Assembly: GCA_946482495.1 (NCBI GenBank)
Contig: CAMLRV010000022.1
Span: forward strand, 1-16,566
DNA length: 16,566 bases
DNA from: an uncultured Flavobacteriia bacterium
GTDB taxonomy: Bacteria > Bacteroidota > Bacteroidia > Flavobacteriales > Flavobacteriaceae
Reading direction: 5' to 3'
Position 1 is the stretch's first letter. Every line of letters starts with the position of its first letter. This document shows positions 1 through 6,357 of this stretch, piece by piece. A model generated the notes under the pieces. It saw only the letters and a list, made by a program, of their open reading frames with translations, ran no database searches and was not told the origin of the DNA. Made by a program: the position numbers and the translations under genes.

Positions 1-278
1 CAACGTTATTATTTTTAGTTCCTGCTGATGCAGATGATATTAAAAAAGAATACGAAATTTTGTTGGATGAATTAAGAAGATACAATCCTGAAATGTTAGA
101 TAAAGACAGACTGGTTGTAATTTCTAAATGTGATATGTTAGATGATGAACTAAAAGCAGAATTGAAAGTACAATTAGATAAAGAATTCAATGGAACCGAA
201 TTCATGTTTATTTCTTCAATAGCACAACAAGGATTAACCGAATTAAAAGATAAATTGTGGAAAATGTTAAATATTTAA
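1..278 (+). CDS. obgE: GTPase ObgE/CgtA, C-terminal part (partial at window start)
   Basis: The reading frame is open from base 3 to the TAA ending at 278 and continues off the left edge, so only about 91 C-terminal residues are present. Visible text includes a [12 protein letters not shown] segment followed by [18 protein letters not shown], which is characteristic of the G domain of Obg GTPases. The G4 guanine-specificity motif appears as ISKCD (the NKxD/TKxD position) and G5 as SSIA. The chain ends just after the G domain, as in Bacteroidota Obg proteins without a long C-terminal extension. Obg is a ribosome-associated GTPase needed for large-subunit maturation and stress control in the cytoplasm. 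An internal TTG at 60 could be mistaken for a start, but the conserved upstream residues show that it is internal. No clear terminator follows the stop; the next gene starts 52 bp later. Confidence 0.88.
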   Translation, partial: TLLFLVPADADDIKKEYEILLDELRRYNPEMLDKDRLVVISKCDMLDDELKAELKVQLDKEFNGTEFMFISSIAQQGLTELKDKLWKMLNI

Positions 279-299
279 CATTTTATATCTATTTTTTTA

Positions 300-307
300 T
301 ATTTTTG
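300..307 (+). promoter_or_regulatory. Candidate -7 box (TATTTTTG) ahead of the M43 protease gene
   Basis: TATTTTTG fits the Bacteroidota -7 consensus TAnnTTTG and lies 23 bp before the ATG at 331. No TTG -33 box is seen at the expected distance, and the sequence is T-rich, so a chance match is possible. Confidence 0.35.
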
Positions 308-330
308 GGTTCTAATTTAAATTAACCCAA
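305..330 (+). promoter_or_regulatory. Inverted repeat abutting the start codon of the M43 protease
   Basis: TTGGGTT (305-311) and AACCCAA (324-330) are perfect 7-bp arms around a 12-base AT-rich centre. The 3' arm touches the ATG at 331, so the hairpin would cover the ribosome landing region. No T-run follows, so it is not a convincing terminator for obgE. Confidence 0.4.
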
Positions 331-1608
331 ATGAAAACAAAATTACTTTTACTATTATTAGTTGTTTTTCAAATTAGTTTTGGACAACAAAGAACTTGCG
401 GAATGCAAGAACATATGAATAAAATAATGTTCAATCCTGTGCTTAAAAAACAGTATGAGGAAAGACAAGCTAGATTTGAAGTTGAATATCAAAAATTATT
501 AAATAATAAGGCTTCAAATAATATTATTCAAAATACTAATACTACAATTACAATTCCTGTTGCAGTACATTTTCCTTCAGTATCAAATGCAAGTGATGCT
601 GCAACAAAAACTTGTTTTAGAAATTTTGCTCAAACTCAAATTGATGTAATTAATGCAGATTATAATGCTGCAAATTCAGATTTATCAAATTGGGCTGCAG
701 CAAGTGCTTTTTATCCTGGTGTAACTGTTGGAGATTTAGATGTGCAATTTGTAATTGCAACTCAAAATCACCCAGTGGGTACTGGAATTGCTAATGGAAC
801 AGTTGCCGTTACTTTTGGAACTGACTTTTTAGGCGGTGCTGATACAGATGCAACTTGGGCTGGTTATATGAATTTCGTAATTAGAGATGAAGGTTCACAA
901 ATTTTAGGATATTCGCCTCTTGCTGGCTCTCCAGCTAGTGGAGAAACAGTTGTAATGAATACTTTTTGTTATGGAACTGGTGCGGGTTGTACCGGATATG
1001 AACCACAATCACCATTTCATTTAGGAAGAACAGTAACACATGAATTAGGTCACTTTTTTAACTTAGATCATACATTTGCTTCAACAAGTTGTAATCCTGC
1101 AGGAGCTAATTGTGCTACCGAAGGTGATAAAGTTTGTGATACACCAAGAGTAACTTCAGAAACTTATGGTTGTCCAGCAAATGGAAGTGTTGCGGCATGT
1201 GCTTCATTGAAATCATTGACCATGAATTATATGGATTATGTTGATGATCCTTGTATGTATATGTTTACTGCTGGTCAAGCAACAAGAGCATTAGCATATA
1301 TTAACACAATTTTATCAGAGTTTAAACCAAATGTAATTTTAGCTGCTGAATCGTTTACTAATTCTAGTTTTTCTGTATATCCAAATCCAAACAAAGGAAG
1401 TTTTAGCTTACAATTTAAAGAATTAGTTTCAGATTTCAATGTTGAAATTTTTGATGTAACTGGAAAAATGATTTACATTAATGAGTTTTATCAAAATTCT
1501 GATTTAGTGAAAGAAATTAAAATTCAAGATGAAATTAGTAAAGGAGTTTACTTCATGAATATTAAAACTAATGAAGGTGTAGTGACTAAGAAAATCATTA
1601 TAGAATAA
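331..1608 (+). CDS. Secreted zinc metalloprotease, M43 (cytophagalysin/pappalysin-like), with T9SS type A sorting domain
   Basis: The 425-residue protein starts with a Sec signal peptide (basic MKTK, a Leu/Val core, likely cleavage near SFG-QQ at 19-20). The zinc site is HELGHFFNLDH at residues 237-247: two His, the catalytic Glu and the third His of the metzincin motif, with Asn where many metzincins have Gly. A Met-turn region NYMDYVDD (299-306) follows, and the CMYMFTAGQATRA segment after it is typical of M43 enzymes. Cysteine pairs in the middle suggest disulfides. Residues about 346-425 form a T9SS type A C-terminal domain: a YPNPNKGSF start, IFDVTGKMI in the middle and KGVYFMNIKTNEG near the end, finishing KKIIIE. 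The protein should therefore cross the outer membrane through the T9SS, whose core genes lie at 7921-12542, and degrade extracellular protein. Substrate is unknown. It stands alone, bounded by its own terminator. Confidence 0.9.
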   Translation: MKTKLLLLLLVVFQISFGQQRTCGMQEHMNKIMFNPVLKKQYEERQARFEVEYQKLLNNKASNNIIQNTNTTITIPVAVHFPSVSNASDAATKTCFRNFAQTQIDVINADYNAANSDLSNWAAASAFYPGVTVGDLDVQFVIATQNHPVGTGIANGTVAVTFGTDFLGGADTDATWAGYMNFVIRDEGSQILGYSPLAGSPASGETVVMNTFCYGTGAGCTGYEPQSPFHLGRTVTHELGHFFNLDHTFASTSCNPAGANCATEGDKVCDTPRVTSETYGCPANGSVAACASLKSLTMNYMDYVDDPCMYMFTAGQATRALAYINTILSEFKPNVILAAESFTNSSFSVYPNPNKGSFSLQFKELVSDFNVEIFDVTGKMIYINEFYQNSDLVKEIKIQDEISKGVYFMNIKTNEGVVTKKIIIE

Positions 1609-1630
1609 GGAATTTCATATTAAAAAATAT

Positions 1631-1658
1631 AACGCTCTAATTTTTAGAGCGTTTTTTT
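1631..1658 (+). terminator. Rho-independent terminator after the M43 protease gene
   Basis: AACGCTCTAA (1631-1640) pairs perfectly with TTAGAGCGTT (1644-1653) around a 3-base loop and is followed by a run of T to 1658. It starts 22 bp after the stop codon. Confidence 0.85.
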
Positions 1659-1732
1659 ATATCTAAAAGTTAAAATTTTCTAAACAACTTTCATTGATAG
1701 CTGAAATTTTAGATTTTTTTTTAAAAATAAAG

Positions 1733-1740
1733 TATATTCG
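1733..1740 (+). promoter_or_regulatory. Candidate -7 box (TATATTCG) for the S46 peptidase gene
   Basis: TATATTCG is one base off TAnnTTTG and sits 72 bp before the ATG, in the 204-bp spacer after the M43 terminator. No good -33 TTG lies at the right spacing; only a T-run is there. It would give a leader of roughly 65 bases that contains the hairpin at 1771-1792. Confidence 0.3.
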
Positions 1741-1770
1741 CAACACAAATAATAAACTAAACTATTTTAA

Positions 1771-1792
1771 GAAATCTGTGAAAACAGATTTT
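1771..1792 (+). promoter_or_regulatory. 5'-leader hairpin with GAAA tetraloop upstream of the S46 peptidase
   Basis: AAATCTGT (1772-1779) pairs with ACAGATTT (1784-1791) around the loop GAAA, a GNRA tetraloop; a G-U pair (1771/1792) extends it. It ends 20 bases before the ATG. It may protect the 5' end of the message or influence translation. No poly-T tail follows, so it is not a terminator. Confidence 0.45.
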
Positions 1793-1812
1793 AAAATTTA
1801 AATTAACAAATT

Positions 1813-3960
1813 ATGAAAAAATTTATTGTATCCTTAGTGGCTGCTTTTATGCTAGTGCCTTTTAGCGTTAAGGCTGACGAAGGAATGTGGTTTTTGATGT
1901 TTATCGAAAGATTGAACCACCGCGATATGCAAAAAATGGGATTGCAATTAACGGCTGAAGAAATTTACAGCATCAACCACCACAGTTTAAAAGATGCAAT
2001 TGTGCAATTTAATGGAGGTTGTACAGCTGAATTAATTTCTAAAGACGGATTAGTGTTAACAAATCACCACTGTGGTTATGATGCTATTGCTGAATTATCA
2101 ACTGCACAAAAAAACTATTTAAAAGATGGATATTGGGCAGCTAACAGAAAAGAAGAATTAAAACCTTCTAGCTTATTTGTACGTTTCTTCGTTCGTATGG
2201 ACGATTGTTCAAAAAGAATTTTATCTGTTGTAAATCCAAGTATGAGCGAAGCAGATAGAGAAAAAGCTATCAATGCTGAAATCGCTAAAATTGAAAAAGA
2301 AAATAACGAAGGTGGAAAATACACCGTTTCTGTTCGTCCATTCTTCCAAGGAAATGAATATTACTATTTCGTTTACCAAGATTATAAAGATGTACGTTTA
2401 GTTGGAACTCCACCAGAAAGTTTAGGAAAATTTGGTGGTGATACAGATAACTGGGAATGGCCACGTCATACAGCAGATTTCTCTATGTTCAGAATTTATG
2501 CTGATGCTAATGGAAATCCAGCAGAATATTCTCCAAATAATGTGCCTTTACAACCAAAACACCACTTACCAGTTAATTTAGGTGGAGTAAAAGAAAATGA
2601 TTTCGCTATGATTTTAGGTTACCCTGGTAGAACTAACCGTTGGATGCCTGCAGGTGGAATTGAGCAAAACGTTAAGTTTGCTTATCCGGCTTGGGTGGAA
2701 GGTTCTAAAACAGGAATGGACAACATGAAAAAATACATGGTTCAGTCGGATGCTTTAAACTTAGTGTATGCTTCAAAATTTGCTGGAGTAGCAAACTATT
2801 GGAAAAACCGTCAAGGAATGATTGATGCTTTAACGAAATTCGGTACAGCTAAATCTAAAGCAGATCAAGAAGCTAAATTCCACAAATGGGCTAATTTGCC
2901 AGCGAACAAAGCAAAATATGGTAATGTAGTTCCAACTATCAACAAATTCTACGGAATGACGAATGAAAAATCTCGTCACGATAATTACTTAACACAATTA
3001 TTCAGAACTACTGCTTTCGGAACAATTTCGAGAACTTTAGGAAAACAATTAGATAACTATGTTAAGGCTGATGCTGCAAAACGTGCAGAAATGGCGCCAG
3101 GTATTTTAGAAATGGCTGATGAAATGTATAAAGAATTATATATTCCTGCTGAAAAAGATATCTTAGCTGCTCAGTTATCATTATATGCTAAAAAAGCAGG
3201 TTATACTTTAGCACCAATGGTTGAAAAATTGGCTGCAGCAAACAATGGTGATTTCACTAAATATGTAAATGCTGCTTTTGATTTAAGTATCTTCACTTCT
3301 AAAGAAAGAATTAAAGCTTTCTTAGATTTACCAAGTGAAGCCATGTTAACAAGTGATCCATTATATGTTTTATCTAACGATTTAACAACACATATGGGTA
3401 AAAGAAGTGATGAGTTAATGAAAGCTCAAAATGATTATGCTGCTTCTTTCCGTTTATTAGTAGAAGGTTTAAGAGAATCTAAAATTGGTACAACTTTATA
3501 TCCAGATGCAAATTCAACGCTACGTTTAACTTACGGAAAAGTTCGTTCGTTACCAGCTGACAAAAGAAATGATGCTAAAGTAAACAACTACACAACTTTA
3601 GCCGGACAAGTTAAAAAATACAAAAAAGGTGATTTAGAATTCGATTTACCTGCAAAAGTTTTAGACATGAGTGCTAAAAAAGAATACGGTCGTTATGCTG
3701 ATAAAGACGGTTCTTTACACGTTTGTTTCTTAACAGACAATGATATTACAGGTGGAAATTCAGGTTCTCCAGTATTAAATGGAAAAGGTGAATTAATTGG
3801 TTTAGCTTTCGACGGAAACATTGAAGCTATGGCAGGTGATGTTATTTTCGATAAAAACTTACAAAGAACAATTAATGTAGATATTCGTTATGTACTTTGG
3901 GTAATTGAAAACTTCTCAGGTGCTAAACACATTGTAGATGAAATGACTTTAGTGAAGTAA
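1813..3960 (+). CDS. S46 family dipeptidyl-peptidase, DPP7-like
   Basis: The 715-residue length and chymotrypsin-like triad fit the S46 family. A signal peptide (MKKFIVSLVAAFMLVPFSVKA) is followed by the family start DEGMWFLMFIERLN. The triad is read as H86 in TNHHCGY, D222 in the WEWPRHTADFSMF segment and S650 in GGNSGSP. N213-W214 and D667 match positions that, in known structures, hold the free N-terminus of the substrate. The residue 18 after the catalytic Ser is Gly668 (FDGN); in Porphyromonas DPP7 this is Gly and in the acid-specific DPP11 it is Arg, so preference for hydrophobic rather than Asp/Glu at P1 is inferred. The enzyme should release dipeptides from peptide N-termini in the periplasm. 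The gene is monocistronic with a terminator 22 bp after the stop. Codons such as CGT and AAC/TTC recur more than in the M43 gene, which may reflect high expression. Confidence 0.9.
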   Translation: MKKFIVSLVAAFMLVPFSVKADEGMWFLMFIERLNHRDMQKMGLQLTAEEIYSINHHSLKDAIVQFNGGCTAELISKDGLVLTNHHCGYDAIAELSTAQKNYLKDGYWAANRKEELKPSSLFVRFFVRMDDCSKRILSVVNPSMSEADREKAINAEIAKIEKENNEGGKYTVSVRPFFQGNEYYYFVYQDYKDVRLVGTPPESLGKFGGDTDNWEWPRHTADFSMFRIYADANGNPAEYSPNNVPLQPKHHLPVNLGGVKENDFAMILGYPGRTNRWMPAGGIEQNVKFAYPAWVEGSKTGMDNMKKYMVQSDALNLVYASKFAGVANYWKNRQGMIDALTKFGTAKSKADQEAKFHKWANLPANKAKYGNVVPTINKFYGMTNEKSRHDNYLTQLFRTTAFGTISRTLGKQLDNYVKADAAKRAEMAPGILEMADEMYKELYIPAEKDILAAQLSLYAKKAGYTLAPMVEKLAAANNGDFTKYVNAAFDLSIFTSKERIKAFLDLPSEAMLTSDPLYVLSNDLTTHMGKRSDELMKAQNDYAASFRLLVEGLRESKIGTTLYPDANSTLRLTYGKVRSLPADKRNDAKVNNYTTLAGQVKKYKKGDLEFDLPAKVLDMSAKKEYGRYADKDGSLHVCFLTDNDITGGNSGSPVLNGKGELIGLAFDGNIEAMAGDVIFDKNLQRTINVDIRYVLWVIENFSGAKHIVDEMTLVK

Positions 3961-3981
3961 TTCACAGAAGTTTTAAACATA

Positions 3982-4013
3982 AAAAAGAGTCCTGAGAAAT
4001 CGGGACTCTTTTT
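3982..4013 (+). terminator. Bidirectional hairpin terminator after the S46 peptidase
   Basis: AAAAAGAGTCC (3982-3992) pairs perfectly with GGACTCTTTTT (4003-4013). The A-run on one side and T-run on the other give U-tails on both strands, so it can also stop transcription coming leftward from the ABC-F gene. Confidence 0.85.
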
Positions 4014-4033
4014 GTTTTATGTTGATTTATTTT

Positions 4034-4208
4034 CTGGGCGTTCCCTCGTTTTAGATGTTTACGTTTTTAAAAAGATGTTTGTTGCAACAACGAGGTCGTG
4101 CTGTTCACTATATCTTTTTATTTTTTTACCTTCGACACTTCGACAAGCTCAGTGTGACATCTCAGGTAACAAAACAAAAAGGATGTCGTTTCCATCACTA
4201 ACGCACTC
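4034..4208 (+). repeat. Structured intergenic element (candidate dispersed repeat or structured RNA)
   Basis: This non-coding spacer between two convergent genes has an ordered set of pairings. Outer arms GCGTT (4038-4042) and AACGC (4200-4204) enclose two domains. The first is a hairpin with a perfect 7-bp stem CCTCGTT (4044-4050) / AACGAGG (4089-4095); its loop holds AGATGTTT twice (4053-4060 and 4073-4080). The second is a long stem, 4114-4130 with 4165-4181, paired at 15 of 17 positions, closed by ACC/GGT. Its tip carries the TTCGACA repeat described separately. From memory, Flavobacteriaceae genomes contain many intergenic copies of the type GGGCGTTCCC ... CTATATCTTTT ... AAAAGGAT ... 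CTAACGC, and this looks like a divergent copy. That family assignment is not verified here. The strand given follows that orientation. The open frame through it has no protein-like features. Confidence 0.6.
4130..4165 (+). repeat. CTTCGACA tandem plus TTCGACAAGCTCAG repeat unit
   Basis: CTTCGACA occurs twice in tandem (4130-4145) and runs into AGCTCAGTGTGACA. ACACT (4135-4139) and AGTGT (4151-4155) form a small stem. The core TTCGACAAGCTCAG is a REP-like sequence that I recall as scattered between genes in many bacteria, especially Bacteroidota. It forms the tip of the larger structure at 4034-4208. Confidence 0.6.
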
Positions 4209-4215
4209 TAGGTTT

Positions 4216-6129
4216 CTACAAATTATCTATTTCTTCTTGAACGACTTCCCAATCTTCTAATAGTTTGTCTAATTCTGCTTTTTTCTTGTTGTAAGCGGTA
4301 AAAAAAGCAGCGTTTTCAGCATGTTTGTCATAATTCGAAGCCAACTCTTTATCGTCGTTTTGAATGTCTTTTTCTAATTGTTGAATTTGACTTTCAATTT
4401 TTGACAATCTGTTTTGTAATGATTTATTCTTCTTTTGATCTTCATATGAAAGTTTAGCGGTTGTTGGAGCTACAACAATTTCTTTTTTCTCTACATCTTT
4501 TTTCTCCACTTCACGCATGTTTTCCAAATTACGTTGCTCTAAGAAATAATTGATATCGCCTAAATATTCTTTGATTTTTTGATCTTTAAATTCGTAAACA
4601 ATATTAGACATATCTTGTAAAAAATCTCTATCGTGAGAAACGAGTAGGAGTGTGCCTTCATATTTTTGAAGTGCGGCTTTCAATACATTTTTCGATTTAA
4701 TATCTAGGTGATTCGTAGGTTCATCCATCACTAAAACATTAATCGGTTGTAATAATAATTTACACAAAGCCAATCGGTTTCTTTCCCCTCCAGAAAGCAC
4801 TTTTACCTTTTTATCTACATCATCTCCACGGAATAAAAACGAACCCAACATGTCTCTAACTTTGGCTCTGTTCGTATCCGTTGCGGCATTTTGCATTGTT
4901 TCTAAAAGTGTAATTTCTCCATCTAAATATTCGGCCTGATTTTGAGCAAAATATCCCACTTGAACATTGTGTCCCAATTTTATCGAACCCTGATATTCAA
5001 ATTCGTTTACAATGGCTTTGATGAAAGTCGATTTTCCTTGACCATTCTGACCTACAAAAGCAATTTTACTTCCACGCTCCACCAAAAGTGAAATGTCTTT
5101 TAAAATAACTTTATCATCATATGCTTTTGTTACGTGTTCTGCTTCAATCACTACTCTCCCCGGAACTTTTGAAACTGGAAAAGAAATATTCATAACAGAA
5201 TTATCGTCTTCATCCACTTCAATTCGCTCCACTTTATCTAATTTTTTAATTAAAGATTGAGCCATCGAAGCTTTTGAGGCTTTTGCACGGAATTTTTCAA
5301 TTAATTTCTCGGTTTCTTCAATTTTCTTAGCTTGATTTTTTTGTGTTGCTAATTGCTTCTCGCGAATTTCATGGCGTAATTCTAAATATTGCGAATACGG
5401 TTTGTTGAAATCATATGCTTTTCCTAAAGAAATTTCAATTGTACGATTTGTCACATTATCCAAAAACATTTTATCGTGTGAAACAATTACTACAACTCCA
5501 GGGTAATTTCGTAAAAAACTTTCTAACCAAATGATACTTTCTATATCTAAGTGGTTGGTAGGCTCGTCTAAAAGTAAAATATCGTTAGATTGAAGAAGTA
5601 ATTTCGCTAATTCAATTCGCATACGCCAACCTCCAGAGAATGTTTCCGTTTGGTTATTGAAAACCTCACGTTTGAATCCTAAACCTAATAATATTTTTTC
5701 AGTATCTCCCACATAATTATAACCACCATGGATTTCGTATTGGTGTTGGTAGTCACTCAATTGCTGAATTAATTCGGAATAGGCTTCACTTTCATAATCG
5801 GTTCTCGTTACCAATTGATGGTTAATTTCTTCAATTTTGGCTTCGTAATGTTTAATTTCTTTGAAAGCTTGGTAGGCTTCTTCTAAAACAGTTCTTCCTG
5901 CTTCGAAATCAATATCTTGACGTAAAAACCCAATTTTAACCTCTTTTTCAGTGGCTATTGTTCCGCTATCTGGTTTGAAATCACCAGCTAACATTTTTAA
6001 CATTGTCGATTTTCCAGCACCATTTTTCCCCACCAAACCGACTCTGTCGCCAGCTCCCATTCTAAAAGTTACTTCTTCAAATAAATATGTTCCACCAAAG
6101 GAAACAGAAAGATTATGTATATTCAGCAT
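4216..6129 (-). CDS. ABC-F family ATPase (YheS/Uup-like), translation factor type
   Basis: The 637-residue protein has two ABC cassettes and no membrane segments. Cassette 1: Walker A GKNGAGKST (34-42), signature SGGWRMR (165-171), Walker B ILLLDEPTNHLD (184-195). Cassette 2: Walker A GQNGQGKST (360-368), signature SGGERNR (446-452), Walker B VLVMDEPTNHLD (465-476). DEPTNHLD is diagnostic of ABC-F. A charged linker (about 240-325, rich in Lys/Glu/Ala) is the arm that reaches the ribosomal P-site tRNA in this family. Residues about 555-637 form a Glu/Lys-rich coiled-coil tail like those of Uup and YheS. Likely role: ATP-driven rescue or adjustment of stalled ribosomes in the cytoplasm. A drug-resistance role cannot be excluded but nothing supports it. 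The gene has its own promoter (6149-6178) and diverges from the DUF983 gene. Confidence 0.9.
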   Translation of the reverse strand: MLNIHNLSVSFGGTYLFEEVTFRMGAGDRVGLVGKNGAGKSTMLKMLAGDFKPDSGTIATEKEVKIGFLRQDIDFEAGRTVLEEAYQAFKEIKHYEAKIEEINHQLVTRTDYESEAYSELIQQLSDYQHQYEIHGGYNYVGDTEKILLGLGFKREVFNNQTETFSGGWRMRIELAKLLLQSNDILLLDEPTNHLDIESIIWLESFLRNYPGVVVIVSHDKMFLDNVTNRTIEISLGKAYDFNKPYSQYLELRHEIREKQLATQKNQAKKIEETEKLIEKFRAKASKASMAQSLIKKLDKVERIEVDEDDNSVMNISFPVSKVPGRVVIEAEHVTKAYDDKVILKDISLLVERGSKIAFVGQNGQGKSTFIKAIVNEFEYQGSIKLGHNVQVGYFAQNQAEYLDGEITLLETMQNAATDTNRAKVRDMLGSFLFRGDDVDKKVKVLSGGERNRLALCKLLLQPINVLVMDEPTNHLDIKSKNVLKAALQKYEGTLLLVSHDRDFLQDMSNIVYEFKDQKIKEYLGDINYFLEQRNLENMREVEKKDVEKKEIVVAPTTAKLSYEDQKKNKSLQNRLSKIESQIQQLEKDIQNDDKELASNYDKHAENAAFFTAYNKKKAELDKLLEDWEVVQEEIDNL

Positions 6130-6148
6130 ATTTTTTTCTAATATTCTG

Positions 6149-6178
6149 CAAAAGTACTACTGTTATACCATTTATCAA
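6149..6178 (-). promoter_or_regulatory. Promoter of the ABC-F gene (TTG-N19-TACTTTTG)
   Basis: Read leftward, TTG (6178-6176) is followed after 19 bp by TACTTTTG (6156-6149). This fully matches the Flavobacterium consensus TTG-N(17-23)-TAnnTTTG and lies 20 bp upstream of the ATG at 6129, implying a short leader. Confidence 0.72.
6165..6177 (-). repeat. 13-bp inverted-repeat arm at the ABC-F promoter
   Basis: Read leftward this is TGATAAATGGTAT. The identical 13-mer occurs on the other strand at 6317-6329. It lies between the -33 and -7 boxes of the ABC-F promoter, so a protein bound here would affect that promoter. Confidence 0.6.
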
Positions 6179-6179
6179 T

Positions 6180-6201
6180 AGAATTTATTGCAATAAAATC
6201 T
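6180..6201. repeat. 22-bp near-perfect dyad (core TTTATTGCAATAAA)
   Basis: TTTATTGCAATAAA (6184-6197) is a perfect 14-bp palindrome; outward extension to 6180-6201 adds three pairs per arm after one mismatch. It sits directly upstream of the -33 TTG of the ABC-F promoter, an operator-like place. Confidence 0.5.
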
Positions 6202-6221
6202 TCTTTTTCCCTTTTCACTTC

Positions 6222-6269
6222 AAAATAAAAATATTCCGTAGTTATATAACTATGCAATATTTTTCTTTT
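6222..6269. repeat. 48-bp imperfect inverted repeat in the divergent spacer
   Basis: Centred on 6245/6246, with core TAGTTATATAACTA (6239-6252). Arms of 24 positions pair with only two mismatches (6236/6255 and 6226/6265) and one G-T. It lies between the two divergent promoters. It could be a protein-binding site, a cruciform, or a weak AT-rich stem. Confidence 0.6.
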
Positions 6270-6316
6270 TTGAGAATAAGAAAAAAAATATTGATTTTCT
6301 TCACATCAAATTCTAC

Positions 6317-6329
6317 TGATAAATGGTAT
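6317..6329 (+). repeat. 13-bp inverted-repeat arm at the DUF983 promoter
   Basis: TGATAAATGGTAT, identical to the leftward-read sequence at 6165-6177. It ends 4 bp before the -7 box of the DUF983 gene; the copy at the ABC-F promoter ends 8 bp before its -7 box. Confidence 0.6.
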
Positions 6330-6333
6330 TTCT

Positions 6334-6341
6334 TACCTTTG
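6334..6341 (+). promoter_or_regulatory. -7 box (TACCTTTG) of the DUF983 gene
   Basis: TACCTTTG matches TAnnTTTG exactly and is followed by CATC. The ATG at 6358 is 16 bp further on, so the leader would be only about 10 bases. The -33 element is weak (TTCT at 6311-6314, 19 bp spacing). Confidence 0.55.
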
Positions 6342-6357
6342 CATCAAAATTATAGAA

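Noticed and set aside
4012..4260. An 82-codon rightward open frame through the S46/ABC-F spacer
   Set aside because: It begins inside the terminator, crosses the folded repeat, and ends inside the ABC-F gene on the other strand. The translation has no family-like features and no upstream promoter.
4216..6129. The ABC-F gene as an antibiotic-resistance determinant
   Set aside because: The cassette layout and coiled-coil tail fit housekeeping YheS/Uup-type proteins, and there is no mobile or resistance context.
5951..6181. Rightward open frames opposite the ABC-F gene and spacer (5951-6181 and 6087-6368)
   Set aside because: They are antisense or spacer frames with no protein-like pattern; the conserved ABC-F Walker A lies on the other strand.
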